NCBI GenBank assembly: GCA_040221175.1
Contig: JAVJVK010000004.1
Span: forward strand, 62,001-126,000
Length of the DNA: 64,000 nucleotides
Reading direction: 5' to 3'
Origin: Phycisphaerales bacterium
GTDB lineage: Bacteria > Planctomycetota > Phycisphaerae > Phycisphaerales > UBA1924
Part shown: piece by piece, positions 34,412 through 42,460 of the stretch
Layout of the letters: each line of letters starts with the position of its first letter
Position numbering within the stretch: position 1 is the first letter of the stretch
The notes under the pieces: generated by a model
The model's input: only the letters and a program-made list of their open reading frames with translations
Databases searched by the model: none
What the model was told of the DNA's origin: nothing
Position numbers and translations under genes: made by a program

Positions 34412-35884
34412 ATGAGCACCTTCCACGCAACATCCGACATGCCCTGCGATGTTCACGCGCTGTACCAGTGGCACGCCCGCCCCGGTGCACTCGAGCGGCT
34501 GACCCCGCCCTGGCAACGCGTGCACGTGGCCGAGCGGCGACGCGGCCAGGACCACCCGCGCATCGGCAACGGGGCCATCGCTCGGTTGATGATCGGTATC
34601 GGCCCGCTGAGCATGCCCTGGGTGGCCGAACACTTCGACCACGACCCACCGCACGGCTTCAGCGATCGGCAACTGAGCGGGCCGTTCGGGCGATGGGTGC
34701 ACCGCCACGCGTTCATCGATGCGGGCGATGGCTCGAGCCGGTTGGACGATCGCATCGAGTACGACGCCCCCGGTGGGTTCCTTGGATCGACGGTGCTCGG
34801 CGGCAAGCTCGCCGCCGACCTCGACCGGCTGTTTTGGTTCCGCCATGCTCGCACGCGCCAGGACCTGGCGCGGCACGCGCGATCGGACGGACCGTTGACC
34901 GTGGCGATCGCGGGTTCCTCGGGCATGATCGGGTCGGCGCTCGCCGCGTTCCTTTCCACCGGCGGCCACCACGTCGTTCGCCTCGTGCGGGGCCGAGCGG
35001 TTCCGGACCCGGTCGACGGCATCGAACAGCGGCACTGGGACCCAGCGGCGCACGAGATCTCGCCCTACACGCTGGCGGGCGTCGACGCGGTGGTCAACCT
35101 GTGCGGCGAGAACATCGCCAGCGGCCGGTGGACGGACAAGCGCAAGACCCAACTGGAGCGAAGCCGGATCGGGCCGACCTCGCTGCTGGCACGAGCCATC
35201 GCCTCGCTTCCCGCGGCCGATCGGCCGGCGGTGCTGGTGAACGCCTCGGGCGTGCACGCCTACGGCGATCGCGGCGACCAGCCGCTGGACGAGTCCAGCG
35301 GCTGGGGCGACGGATTCCTCCCGGGGCTGGTCCGCAAGTGGGAAGCGGCCACCAGGCCGGCCGAATCGGCGGGCGTTCGCGTCGTGCACGCGCGGTTCGG
35401 CATGGTGCTCGGGGCGTACGGCGGGGCGCTCAAGGCGCTCCTGACGCCAACGCGGCTGGGCCTTGGCGGGCCCATCGGCAGCGGCCGGCAATGGTGGCCC
35501 TGGATCGGCCTGGACGACGCGGTGGGCGCCGTGCACCACGCGATCGCCTCGGCGGACGTCAGCGGCGCCCTGAACATCTGCGCGCCCAACGCCGCGACGG
35601 CCAACGACGTGACCAGCGCCGTGGCCGAAGCGGCCCGCCGCCCGGCCATCCTCGGCCTGCCGGCGGGCGCGGCGCGGACGCTGCTGGGCGAAGAGATGGC
35701 CGCCGACATGCTGCTGGCGTCGACCCGGGCCGAACCCACGCGGCTGGGCGAGCATGGATTCCGATGGATGCACCCGACGCTTGCCGACGCCATCGGGTGG
35801 GAGCTGGGCTGCCGGCGGCTGATGGATCAAACGCGCGGCGCGGCGCAGCCCCGCGTGGCGGCCAACGCACAGGAGACGGCATGA
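34412..35884 (+). CDS. TIGR01777 family NAD-dependent epimerase-like protein with SRPBCC domain
   Basis: Protein of 490 residues in two parts. Residues about 1-155 form a START/SRPBCC-like domain (HALYQWHARPGALERLTPPW, RIEYDAPGG). Residues about 165-480 form an extended-SDR Rossmann domain of the TIGR01777 group: VAIAGSSGMIGSALAAFL, VNLCGENIASGRW, NASGVHAYGDRGD, RFGMVLG and a C-terminal DUF1731 segment. Such proteins are often called cell-division inhibitor SulA-like, but that label is not supported by biochemistry. I choose 34412 because the SRPBCC domain begins right after it. The stop overlaps the next SDR start by 4 bp (ATGA), so the two are coupled. Confidence 0.86.
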   Translation: MSTFHATSDMPCDVHALYQWHARPGALERLTPPWQRVHVAERRRGQDHPRIGNGAIARLMIGIGPLSMPWVAEHFDHDPPHGFSDRQLSGPFGRWVHRHAFIDAGDGSSRLDDRIEYDAPGGFLGSTVLGGKLAADLDRLFWFRHARTRQDLARHARSDGPLTVAIAGSSGMIGSALAAFLSTGGHHVVRLVRGRAVPDPVDGIEQRHWDPAAHEISPYTLAGVDAVVNLCGENIASGRWTDKRKTQLERSRIGPTSLLARAIASLPAADRPAVLVNASGVHAYGDRGDQPLDESSGWGDGFLPGLVRKWEAATRPAESAGVRVVHARFGMVLGAYGGALKALLTPTRLGLGGPIGSGRQWWPWIGLDDAVGAVHHAIASADVSGALNICAPNAATANDVTSAVAEAARRPAILGLPAGAARTLLGEEMAADMLLASTRAEPTRLGEHGFRWMHPTLADAIGWELGCRRLMDQTRGAAQPRVAANAQETA

Positions 35885-36651
35885 GCGAGGAACAAACAAC
35901 CAACCACACGGACCGCGCATACCTGCTCATCGGCGGCGCCGGCGGCATCGGCGCCCAGCTGGCCCGCCAGCTCACTGCCGCGGGGGCCAGGCTCACCATC
36001 GCCGGGCGCAACGCCGACAAGGCCAAGGCCCTGGCCGACGAGTTGGGCGTCCACGCGCTCGAGTCGCTGGACGCCCGCGACCACGAGGCGGTCGACGCGG
36101 CGGTGAAGGCCGCCGCCGAGCACCACGGCAGGCTCGACGGGGCGGTCAACCTCCCCGGCTCGATCACGCTCAAGCCCGCCCACCTGACCAGCCCGGACGA
36201 ACTGGAGCAGGCCATCGAGGTGAACCTCTACACGGCCTTCAACCTCGTCCGGTCGGCCAGCCAGGCGATGCGAAAGGGCGGCGGCTCGATCGTGCTGATG
36301 TCCTCGGCGGCGGCCACCAGCGGCCTTCCCAACCACGAGGCGATCGCCGCGGCCAAGGCGGCGGTCATCGGGCTGGCGCGCTCGGCGGCGGCCACCTACG
36401 CGTCCAACGGCCTGCGCGTCAACGCCGTCGCCCCGGGCATGGTCCGCACCCCGCTGAGCGAGCCGATCCTCGAGAGCAACGTGGCCGAGAAGGCCTCGAT
36501 GGCCATGCACCCCCTGGGCCGGCTGGGCCAGCCCCAGGACGTCGCCCGCGGCATCGCCTGGCTCCTGGACGCCAACCAGTCGTGGGTCAGCGGGACCGTG
36601 CTGGAGATCGACGGCGGCCTGGGCAACCTGCGCGGCCGCGTCAAGGTGTAG
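35881..36651 (+). CDS. Short-chain dehydrogenase/reductase lacking the catalytic tyrosine
   Basis: Classical-length SDR of 256 residues. The cofactor motif GGAGGIG is at 18-24, the structural motif NLPGS replaces NNAG, and the catalytic Ser is in LMSSAAA (141-142). The YxxxK motif reads IAAAK (155-159): the lysine is present but the tyrosine is isoleucine. The C-terminal NAVAPGMVRTPL and GTVLEIDGG match the enoyl-ACP-reductase-like and general SDR pattern. Without the Tyr, normal hydride-transfer chemistry would be impaired, so it may act on a different substrate class or be non-catalytic. It is translationally coupled to the TIGR01777 gene. Confidence 0.85.
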   Translation: MSEEQTTNHTDRAYLLIGGAGGIGAQLARQLTAAGARLTIAGRNADKAKALADELGVHALESLDARDHEAVDAAVKAAAEHHGRLDGAVNLPGSITLKPAHLTSPDELEQAIEVNLYTAFNLVRSASQAMRKGGGSIVLMSSAAATSGLPNHEAIAAAKAAVIGLARSAAATYASNGLRVNAVAPGMVRTPLSEPILESNVAEKASMAMHPLGRLGQPQDVARGIAWLLDANQSWVSGTVLEIDGGLGNLRGRVKV

Positions 36652-36816
36652 CCGCCGAGAAGCCCCTATCATCTTCAAGGCGTACGCATCCTGTGAGGGA
36701 TGTTCCGTTGGCCGGCCGCGGGCCGGCGGGCCCTACTAGACTGCGCCGGCATTGCCGCCTCCAACGGGGGCCCCAGACAAGGACGGACCGACGTGGCCGA
36801 GCACGGAGACAAGACC

Positions 36817-37830
36817 ATGACCCAGATGCGAACCGAGCCCAAGCCGAACCCCACGGCGCCCGGCGCCGTCCACGGCGGCCCCGATGCGGGCGATCGCCCC
36901 ATGGTCTACGTCAACGGCCAGATCGTGCCCAAGAGCCAGGCCAAGGTCAGCGTCTTCGACCACGGGCTGCTCTACGGCGACGGCGTCTTCGAGGGCATCC
37001 GCGTCTACAACGGAAAGATCTTCATGCTCGGCCAGCACATGGACCGCCTGTGGGCCAGCGCCGAGATGATCTACCTGGACATCGGCATCTCTCGCGAAGA
37101 GATGATCGACATCCAGCGCAAGTGCGTCGAGGCCAACGGCATCGTCAACGGCTACATCCGCCTGCTGGTCACCCGCGGCGAGGGCACGCTGGGGCTCAAT
37201 CCGTACCAGTGCCCAAGAGCGGGCATCGTGTGCATCGCCGACCAGATCCGCCTGTACCCCGAGTCGATGTACGAGGCGGGCATGCGCGTGGTCGTGGCCC
37301 ACCGGCCGCGCATCCCCGTCAAGAGCCTGGACCCGCGCATCAAGAGCCTGAACTACCTGAATAACATTCTGGCCAAGTGCGAGGCCATCCACCTCACGCG
37401 CGACCTCAACATTACCAACGAGCAGGACAAGTTGCTCGAGGTGATCATGCTCAACCCCGAGGGCAAAGTGGCCGAGGGCTCGGGCGACAACATCTTCGTC
37501 ATCAAGGATGGAACCATCACCACGCCGCCGGTCGAGGACGGCTGCCTGAGCGGCATCACCCGCCGCTTCGTCATCGACCGCCTCGCCCCGGCCTGCGGCA
37601 TGAAGGTCACCACTGGGCACGTGAGCCTCGAGGACATCTTCGGGGCCGACGAGGTCTTCATGACCGGCTCGGCCGCCGAGATCATCGCCGTCCGCGAGGT
37701 CCTCGAGCACGACGGCACCGGCGGCGTGACCGCGACCCATCCGATCAGCGAGGGCGAGGGCCCCATCACGAACACGCTCCGCACCAAGTTCCGCGAGATC
37801 GTGACCAGCGATGACGTGCCCGAGGATTGA
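36817..37830 (+). CDS. ilvE: Branched-chain amino acid aminotransferase
   Basis: PLP-dependent fold-type IV aminotransferase that carries out the last step of valine, leucine and isoleucine synthesis and their first breakdown step. 337 residues. FDHGLLYGDGVFEGIRVYNG at about 48-67 is the family N-terminal motif, the PLP lysine is K176 in IKSLNYLNN, and EGSGDNIFVI and GITRR follow in order. The ATG at 36817 has GGAGA 8 nt upstream; an in-frame ATG at 36700 would add an unrelated Arg-rich tail. A 38-residue membrane protein gene follows closely. Confidence 0.92.
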   Translation: MTQMRTEPKPNPTAPGAVHGGPDAGDRPMVYVNGQIVPKSQAKVSVFDHGLLYGDGVFEGIRVYNGKIFMLGQHMDRLWASAEMIYLDIGISREEMIDIQRKCVEANGIVNGYIRLLVTRGEGTLGLNPYQCPRAGIVCIADQIRLYPESMYEAGMRVVVAHRPRIPVKSLDPRIKSLNYLNNILAKCEAIHLTRDLNITNEQDKLLEVIMLNPEGKVAEGSGDNIFVIKDGTITTPPVEDGCLSGITRRFVIDRLAPACGMKVTTGHVSLEDIFGADEVFMTGSAAEIIAVREVLEHDGTGGVTATHPISEGEGPITNTLRTKFREIVTSDDVPED

Positions 37831-37855
37831 CCGCGGACCAGCCGGGGAGACCTTC

Positions 37856-37972
37856 GTGACGAAGCCGGACATGCCAGCCTGGTCGCCGCAGACGTGGTCG
37901 CTCTCGACGAGGCTCGTGGTCATCGTGTGCTTCGTTGCGGTCCTGGCGTTCCTGGTCTTCATCATCGCGTAA
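37856..37972 (+). CDS. 38-residue single-helix membrane protein
   Basis: A GTG start preceded by GGGGAG 7 nt upstream opens a 38-codon frame. Residues 1-19 are polar with two tryptophans (PAWSPQTWSLSTR), and residues 20-38 are one continuous hydrophobic helix (VVIVCFVAVLAFLVFIIA) ending exactly at the TAA. The good binding site, the clean membrane helix and the position 25 bp after ilvE make a real gene likely. No family is recognised. It might be a small regulatory or structural membrane peptide, but nothing in the sequence says which. Confidence 0.6.
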   Translation: MTKPDMPAWSPQTWSLSTRLVVIVCFVAVLAFLVFIIA

Positions 37973-38015
37973 GCGAGCGAGACAATCGGGTTCTCCCGCA
38001 CACGCACGCGGCATC

Positions 38016-38055
38016 CCGCATAGAATGCCCCATGCGGCCTCCTGGCGGGGTTTTT
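38016..38055 (+). terminator. Possible terminator or stem-loop after ilvE unit
   Basis: CCGCAT pairs with ATGCGG around 10 nt (38016-38037), and a TTTTT run follows 13 nt later. The spacing between stem and T-run is too long for a classic terminator. TAGAAT inside the structure also resembles a -10 box, so this could instead be a promoter for the array downstream. Confidence 0.3.
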
Positions 38056-38061
38056 CTGCCG

Positions 38062-38292
38062 CCGTGCATCGCCGGTCCGCGGCCGACCATCGTCAGTCGG
38101 CCGCTGACTGACGATGGTCGGGGCCCGAATCACGACGATCGGCGCGTGACCATCGCGAGTCGGCGGCTGACCCTCGATGGTCGGGGGGCGAATCTCGACG
38201 ATCGAGGCGTGATCGTCGTGAATCAGCCGCTGATTCACGATGGTCGGGGGGCAAACCTCGACGATCGGCGGGTGGATCGGGCCGCGAGCGCG
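38062..38292 (+). repeat. 21-bp tandem repeat array organised in 63-bp stem-loop units
   Basis: Eleven consecutive 21-bp units, most with the core ATCG or GACGATCGG. From 38104 they alternate as three types, A-B-C, so the higher-order period is 63 bp: 38104-38166, 38167-38229 and 38230-38292. Each C/A junction forms a stem-loop: 38083-38121 with a perfect 16-bp stem and 7-nt loop; 38146-38184, imperfect; and 38209-38247, with a 10-bp perfect inner stem extended by G-U pairs. Between the first and third stems two base pairs change together (C-G to G-C and G-C to A-T). It lies between ilvE and rpsD, 240 bp before rpsD. No coding role is supported. Confidence 0.8.
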
Positions 38293-38532
38293 CGGGAAAC
38301 CCCGTTGCACGCTGGCTGGCGGCCGGCGCCCCCGCCGCATGCTTGATTCTGACCGGGTTTTGGCCTTCAATCCGCCCCCGTTGGCCCGCCCCAGGGCCGC
38401 CAGCGGGACCATCGGGCCCAGCGTGGGCCGGATCAGTGCACCAGCCGGCCCGCAGTCGCGGTCGCCGGCCTGATCGCCGGGCATCCTGGCCCGGCACCCC
38501 CGGCGATTCGCCCGAGGGACGGAGATAAGCAG
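38293..38532 (+). promoter_or_regulatory. rpsD upstream region with alternative hairpins
   Basis: GC-rich non-coding stretch before rpsD. Near its end ATCGCCGG (38473-38480) can pair with CCGGCGAT (38500-38507), or CCGGGC (38477-38482) can pair with GCCCGG (38489-38494); the two structures share bases and exclude each other. They lie 26-60 nt before the start codon, which is preceded by CGGAG. In other bacteria S4 represses its own mRNA through leader structure, so a similar role is possible here. That is inference. A TTGATT-like and a TTTTGGCC-like stretch near 38344-38362 were not convincing promoters. Confidence 0.4.
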
Positions 38533-39138
38533 ATGGCCAACTACACCGGGCCCAAGGTCCGCCTCAGCCGCCGCGTGGGCGTTCCCATCGAAGCGGTCGA
38601 GAAGCACACCAGCAACGAGCGCGTCCGCCAGCCCCCGGGCATCCACGGCTTCCGCGGCCGCCGCCCGCGCGACTACGGCATCCGCCTGACCGAGAAGCAG
38701 AAGCTCCGCTTCCACTACAACGTGGGCGAGAAGCAGTTCCGCCGCTTCGTGAAGGAAGCCAAGCGACTCCCCGGTAACAGCGGCGACATGCTGCTGGTGC
38801 TGCTGGAGACCCGCCTGGACAACGTCGTCCGCCGCATGGGCATCGCCCGCACCATCTGGTCGGCCCGGCAGATCGTCGCCCACGGGCACATCCTGGTGAA
38901 CGGTCGCAAGACCGACCGGCCCAGCTTCCACGTCAAGCCGGGCATGGAGATCTCCGTCAAGGAGAAGACCCACAAGCTCTGCCGCGAGAACATGGAGAGC
39001 ATCCCCGGGCACGAAGTCCCCGGCTGGATCAGCTTCAACCCCAGCGAGCTGAAGGCCAAGATCGTCGCGGCGCCCAAGGCCGACGAGGTCCCCTTCCGCG
39101 TCAACACGAACCTGGTTATCGAGTTCTATCGCTTCTGA
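38533..39138 (+). CDS. rpsD: 30S ribosomal protein S4
   Basis: Primary 16S rRNA-binding protein of the small subunit, 201 residues, the usual length. The N-terminal MANYTGPKVRLSRRVG and RGRRPRDYGIRLTEKQKLR, and the S4 RNA-binding domain RLDNVVRRMGIA...ARQIVAHGHILVNGR at about 95-155, are diagnostic. The cysteine zinc motif of some S4 paralogues is absent. It stands alone, not in the rpsM-rpsK-rpsD-rpoA order seen in many bacteria. A GC-rich hairpin without T-run lies downstream at 39164-39199. Confidence 0.97.
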   Translation: MANYTGPKVRLSRRVGVPIEAVEKHTSNERVRQPPGIHGFRGRRPRDYGIRLTEKQKLRFHYNVGEKQFRRFVKEAKRLPGNSGDMLLVLLETRLDNVVRRMGIARTIWSARQIVAHGHILVNGRKTDRPSFHVKPGMEISVKEKTHKLCRENMESIPGHEVPGWISFNPSELKAKIVAAPKADEVPFRVNTNLVIEFYRF

Positions 39139-39163
39139 TCCGCTCGCCTCGAAGGAGCGGCAG

Positions 39164-39199
39164 GTCCGCCGCGTGGGCACGAGGCCCGCGCGTGCGGAC
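39164..39199 (+). other. Stem-loop downstream of rpsD
   Basis: GTCCGC and GCGGAC close a long, slightly interrupted stem (39164-39199) 26 nt after the rpsD stop. No T-run follows. It may stabilise the rpsD mRNA 3' end or act as a factor-dependent terminator. Confidence 0.35.
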
Positions 39200-39276
39200 G
39201 GCACGGCCGGGGCCGGTCGGTCCGCCGGCGCCCGGCAGCCAAGGGTCTTGAGAATCCACGGGCCGGGGCGGTCGGC

Positions 39277-41343
39277 ATGCTCAAGTTCCTGCGCAAGTAC
39301 AGCAAGTGGATGATGATCGTCTTCGGCGCGCTGCTGCTGGTGGCGTTCACCGCGCCCCAGGCCATCCAGCAGCTCGGCAACCGCATGGTCAACCGCGAGG
39401 TGGCCACGCTGGACGGCGACGCCATCCGCGTCAGCGAGATGCAGCAGGCCGAGCGCCAGCACGCCCTCGTGCAGGAGCGGCTGCCGGCGCAGTACATGCC
39501 CGCGGTCGACCGCGAACGCGTGGGCCTTCACTGGCTGATGCTCAAGCACGAGGCCGAGCGGGCCGGGCTGATCGGGATCGCCGGCGACGGGGCCCTGTGG
39601 ATCGAGGACTTTGCGCCCCAGATCGCCCGCCGGCAGCTGGAGGCCACGCTCGCCCAGCAGATCGGCCCGCAGCTGGCCCAGCAGTTCGCAAGCCAGCAGT
39701 GGAACGCGATGCCCGCGGCCGAGCGGCAGGCGATGATCGACCGCATCGCCGGCTTCCTGAACCAGCCGCCCCCCAACGTGAGCGAGCGCGAGTACCACGA
39801 GGCCCTGAGCGTGGCGCGCGGCATCCACCGCCTGACGGCCGGCTACTTCGAGAGCGCCCCCCTGAGCGACGCCCGGGCCGTGCGCGATGCGGCCGACCGC
39901 CAGCGGCAGGCGATGGTCGAGGCCTTCTGGTTCGACGGCCGCGAGCTGGTGGCCCAGGCCCCGGGCATCGTGGGCGAGCCCACCGAGGCGCAGCTCCGCG
40001 AGCATTACGAGCGCTTCGCCTCCACGCCCCTGGGCGGGGGCGAGGGTGGTGGGGAATTCGGCATCGGCTACACGCTGCCCGAGCGGCTGAAGATCGAGTA
40101 CCTCAAGCTCGACCGCGCCGCCATCGAGGCCAACATCACCCCCGACCCGCTGGAGGTGCGCAAGCGCTACCAGGCGAGCATCCGCGATCGTGAGGCCGAC
40201 GGGCAGGACGTCGAGCCGTTCGGCGAGGTCCGGCAGGACATCGAGGCCAGCGTGCGGCGCGAGATCGCCGACGACGTCATCAAGGCCGCCCAGCAGGCCT
40301 TCGTCGGCGCGCTGGGCGAGGCGACCCGCTCGCTCGAGTCCGACGGGCCGTACAAGCGTCTGCCCGACGACTTCACCAGCCAGCGCCCGAGCTTCGAGGC
40401 CATCGCCCGGCAGATGGTCGAGGCGGTCGGCCTGTCGCGCTTCCCCGAGGCCGAGGGCGGCTCGGTCGAGCTGCCCATGCCCCAGGTCGTGCGTCCCGAC
40501 CGGTGGCTGTGGCCCTCGGAGATGATGCAGCTTGAGGGCTTCGGCCGCGCGCAGATCAGCATCGGCTCCACGCGGGCGCCGGTGGCCCAGGTCGTGTTTG
40601 CCGTGCGCGAGCTGCGCCCGGAGATGGGCGCCCGGCTTGCCATCCAGCAAGGCCTTCCGGTGGCCGACGTGCCGGCGACCGATGGGGCGGGCAACGTGTA
40701 CTTCTACACGGTGCTGGACGTCCGCGAGGAATCCCGCCCGGACGACATCGACGAGATCCGCGAGCGCATCGTCGAGGATTGGAAGGCCCTGCAGGTCTTC
40801 GAACAGCTGCGCGATCGCGCCGACGCCGTGGGACGGAATGCCTCGGAGAACGGGCTGACCGCCGCGGCGGTGCAACTCGCCGAGGCTCTGTCGGCCGAGA
40901 TCGAGGCCCCCGAGATCCAGACCGTGCGCGTCACACCCGCCGACGTGACCAGCCCGATGGGCTTCGGGCAGTCGCCGGCGGTGCCCTCGCTCAACGACGC
41001 CGCGTTCCGCGACGCGGTGATGGGCGTCTACGAGCGCCTGGACCCGCTGGTCGAGATCGAGCAGACGCCCCGCGACGACCGCACGGTGAGCGTGCCGATC
41101 GCGGCCACGCTGACCCTGGGCGTGGGCACCGTGCAGAGCATCACGCCGCTGACCACCGAGATGTATCGCATGCAGGCGGACTTCCTGGACTTCGTCCTGC
41201 GCCGCGATGAGTTGATCGAGACCGTACGGACGACCAACCCGTTCTCGTTCGCTGCGATGAGCCAGCGCATGAACCTTCGGATCGTCGGCGAGGAAGACCA
41301 GCCGACCGATGACGCGGCCGACGAGGACGATTCGCAGGGCTGA
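39277..41343 (+). CDS. PpiD/SurA-like membrane-anchored periplasmic chaperone
   Basis: 688-residue protein anchored by one N-terminal helix (about 12-30, WMMIVFGALLLVAFTA) with a short basic cytosolic head, as in PpiD. After it comes a SurA-N-like helical region (VNREVATLDGDAIRVSEMQQAE at about 38-59, split in the family as N-terminal chaperone helices) and then a large helical core. A recognisable but diverged isomerase-like segment lies near 430-510 (GRAQISIGSTRAPVAQVVFAV). A strong parvulin active-site motif is not obvious, so chaperone activity may dominate. It probably assists folding of exported proteins. The end is 9 bp from the convergent truB. Confidence 0.75.
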   Translation: MLKFLRKYSKWMMIVFGALLLVAFTAPQAIQQLGNRMVNREVATLDGDAIRVSEMQQAERQHALVQERLPAQYMPAVDRERVGLHWLMLKHEAERAGLIGIAGDGALWIEDFAPQIARRQLEATLAQQIGPQLAQQFASQQWNAMPAAERQAMIDRIAGFLNQPPPNVSEREYHEALSVARGIHRLTAGYFESAPLSDARAVRDAADRQRQAMVEAFWFDGRELVAQAPGIVGEPTEAQLREHYERFASTPLGGGEGGGEFGIGYTLPERLKIEYLKLDRAAIEANITPDPLEVRKRYQASIRDREADGQDVEPFGEVRQDIEASVRREIADDVIKAAQQAFVGALGEATRSLESDGPYKRLPDDFTSQRPSFEAIARQMVEAVGLSRFPEAEGGSVELPMPQVVRPDRWLWPSEMMQLEGFGRAQISIGSTRAPVAQVVFAVRELRPEMGARLAIQQGLPVADVPATDGAGNVYFYTVLDVREESRPDDIDEIRERIVEDWKALQVFEQLRDRADAVGRNASENGLTAAAVQLAEALSAEIEAPEIQTVRVTPADVTSPMGFGQSPAVPSLNDAAFRDAVMGVYERLDPLVEIEQTPRDDRTVSVPIAATLTLGVGTVQSITPLTTEMYRMQADFLDFVLRRDELIETVRTTNPFSFAAMSQRMNLRIVGEEDQPTDDAADEDDSQG

Positions 41344-41352
41344 TCCGGTTCG

Positions 41353-42111
41353 TCAGCGGTCTTCGTCCAGCCAGGCGTCTACCGGCAGCAGGTCGGCCTG
41401 CGTGAGCGACGCGGGGAGATCGTTCATCGCCACGGCGCGATCGATGGTGAACCGCCCCACCGCCGTCCGCCGGAGCGCCGCCAGCGAGCCGCCGGTGCCC
41501 AGCGCTTCCCCAAGGTCGCGCGCCAGGCTGCGGATGTAGACGCCCTTCCCACACCGAACGTCCAGTTCGACGAACGGCCAGCGGTACGAGCGCAGATCGA
41601 TGGCATCGATCTCGATCGGTCGTGGCTCGAGCTCAACCGCCTGCCCCTTCCGAGCGAGTTCGTACGCGCGGCGCCCGCCGATCTTCATCGCGCTGAACGC
41701 CGGCGGTCGTTGCAGCGTCTGGCCAACGAAGCTCGAGGCAGCGTCGCGCACGGCTTGTTCGCTGGGCGGTTGCGAAACCGTGACTTCGGTTCGCTCGCCT
41801 TCTCGATCATCGGTTGTCGAGAAGGCCGAAAGATCGATGCACGCCAGGTATCGCTTGCGCCCGGCCATGACGCGATCGCACATTGGCGTGGCCTTGCCGC
41901 ACAGCACGACCAGGACCCCGCTGGCCAGCGGATCGAGCGTGCCCCCGTGGCCTACCTTGACGCGTTTGGGGGCCCCGCCACGGCGCAGTGCCGCTCGAAC
42001 GCGGGCACAGACGGCCATGGAGCTTGGCCCCACGGGCTTGTCGACGATAAGCAAGCCTCGCAGGGGCGGAGGCTCGGTCGTACCGATCTGGTCCTGGGGG
42101 CGGTCGGGCAT
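41353..42111 (-). CDS. truB: tRNA pseudouridine-55 synthase TruB
   Basis: Isomerises uridine 55 in the T-loop of tRNAs to pseudouridine. The N-terminal GLLIVDKPVGPSSM at 19-32 is the family opening. The catalytic Asp is D60 in VGHGGTLDPLASGVL, and PPAFSAMKIGGRRAYELARKG and CGKGVYIRSLARDLGEALG complete the known motifs. 252 residues, normal for a TruB without a C-terminal PUA extension. It is divergent from the tRNA-Ser gene that starts 109 bp away. Confidence 0.95.
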   Translation of the reverse strand: MPDRPQDQIGTTEPPPLRGLLIVDKPVGPSSMAVCARVRAALRRGGAPKRVKVGHGGTLDPLASGVLVVLCGKATPMCDRVMAGRKRYLACIDLSAFSTTDDREGERTEVTVSQPPSEQAVRDAASSFVGQTLQRPPAFSAMKIGGRRAYELARKGQAVELEPRPIEIDAIDLRSYRWPFVELDVRCGKGVYIRSLARDLGEALGTGGSLAALRRTAVGRFTIDRAVAMNDLPASLTQADLLPVDAWLDEDR

Positions 42112-42219
42112 GCAACGGATGATTGGGCGGTCGATGGCGCCCTGGCGGATCGCCTTTTGGCCGTACTGGCCCTATCCTGTTGCCCGCTCGCAATCGGCCA
42201 CCGAGGCCGTCGCGACCCC

Positions 42220-42306
42220 GGAGAGGTGGCTGAGCGGTTTAAGGCGCACGATTGGAATTCGTGTGGGGGTTTACGCCCCTCGGGGGTTCGAATCCCCCCC
42301 TCTCCG
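42220..42306 (+). tRNA. tRNA-Ser (anticodon GGA)
   Basis: An 87-nt gene. Acceptor stem GGAGAGG pairs with CCTCTCC and the discriminator is G at 42306. The anticodon stem is CACGA/TCGTG with loop TTGGAAT, giving anticodon GGA at 42254-42256. A long variable arm (GGGGG/CCCCT) and the T-arm GGGGGTTCGAATCCCCC confirm a serine tRNA. CCA is not encoded. Confidence 0.96.
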
Positions 42307-42336
42307 TTTTCGATCAGCTTGCCGCCATCCGGGCAA

Positions 42337-42410
42337 TCAGGGTGACAGGATTTGAACCTGCGACTTCCTGCTCCCAAAGCAGGTGCTCTACCAAGCTGAG
42401 CTACACCCTG
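42337..42410 (-). tRNA. tRNA-Pro (anticodon TGG)
   Basis: A 74-nt gene on the minus strand. Acceptor CAGGGTG pairs with CACCCTG and the discriminator is A. The anticodon stem CCTGC/GCAGG encloses TTTGGGA, anticodon TGG (complement of 42374-42376). The T-arm contains GTTCAAATC. CCA is not encoded. It lies 30 bp from the end of the convergent tRNA-Ser. Confidence 0.96.
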
Positions 42411-42460
42411 TGGTTGGGCAACTGTAGACCATCCCACCTTGGGCGGGTCCTGCGTGAGGC

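Noticed and set aside
34402-35880. Plus-strand frame from 34402 that would extend the SDR N-terminus by about 490 residues
   Set aside because: It runs in the wrong frame through the TIGR01777 gene and is Arg-rich nonsense. The ATG at 35881 starts the Rossmann fold correctly.
38062-38292. CRISPR array
   Set aside because: Units abut directly with no spacers, units vary, and no cas genes are present.
36736-40875. Minus-strand open frame of 1379 codons
   Set aside because: It is the antisense of ilvE, rpsD and the PpiD-like gene, all with clear family motifs. Long antisense frames are expected at this GC content.
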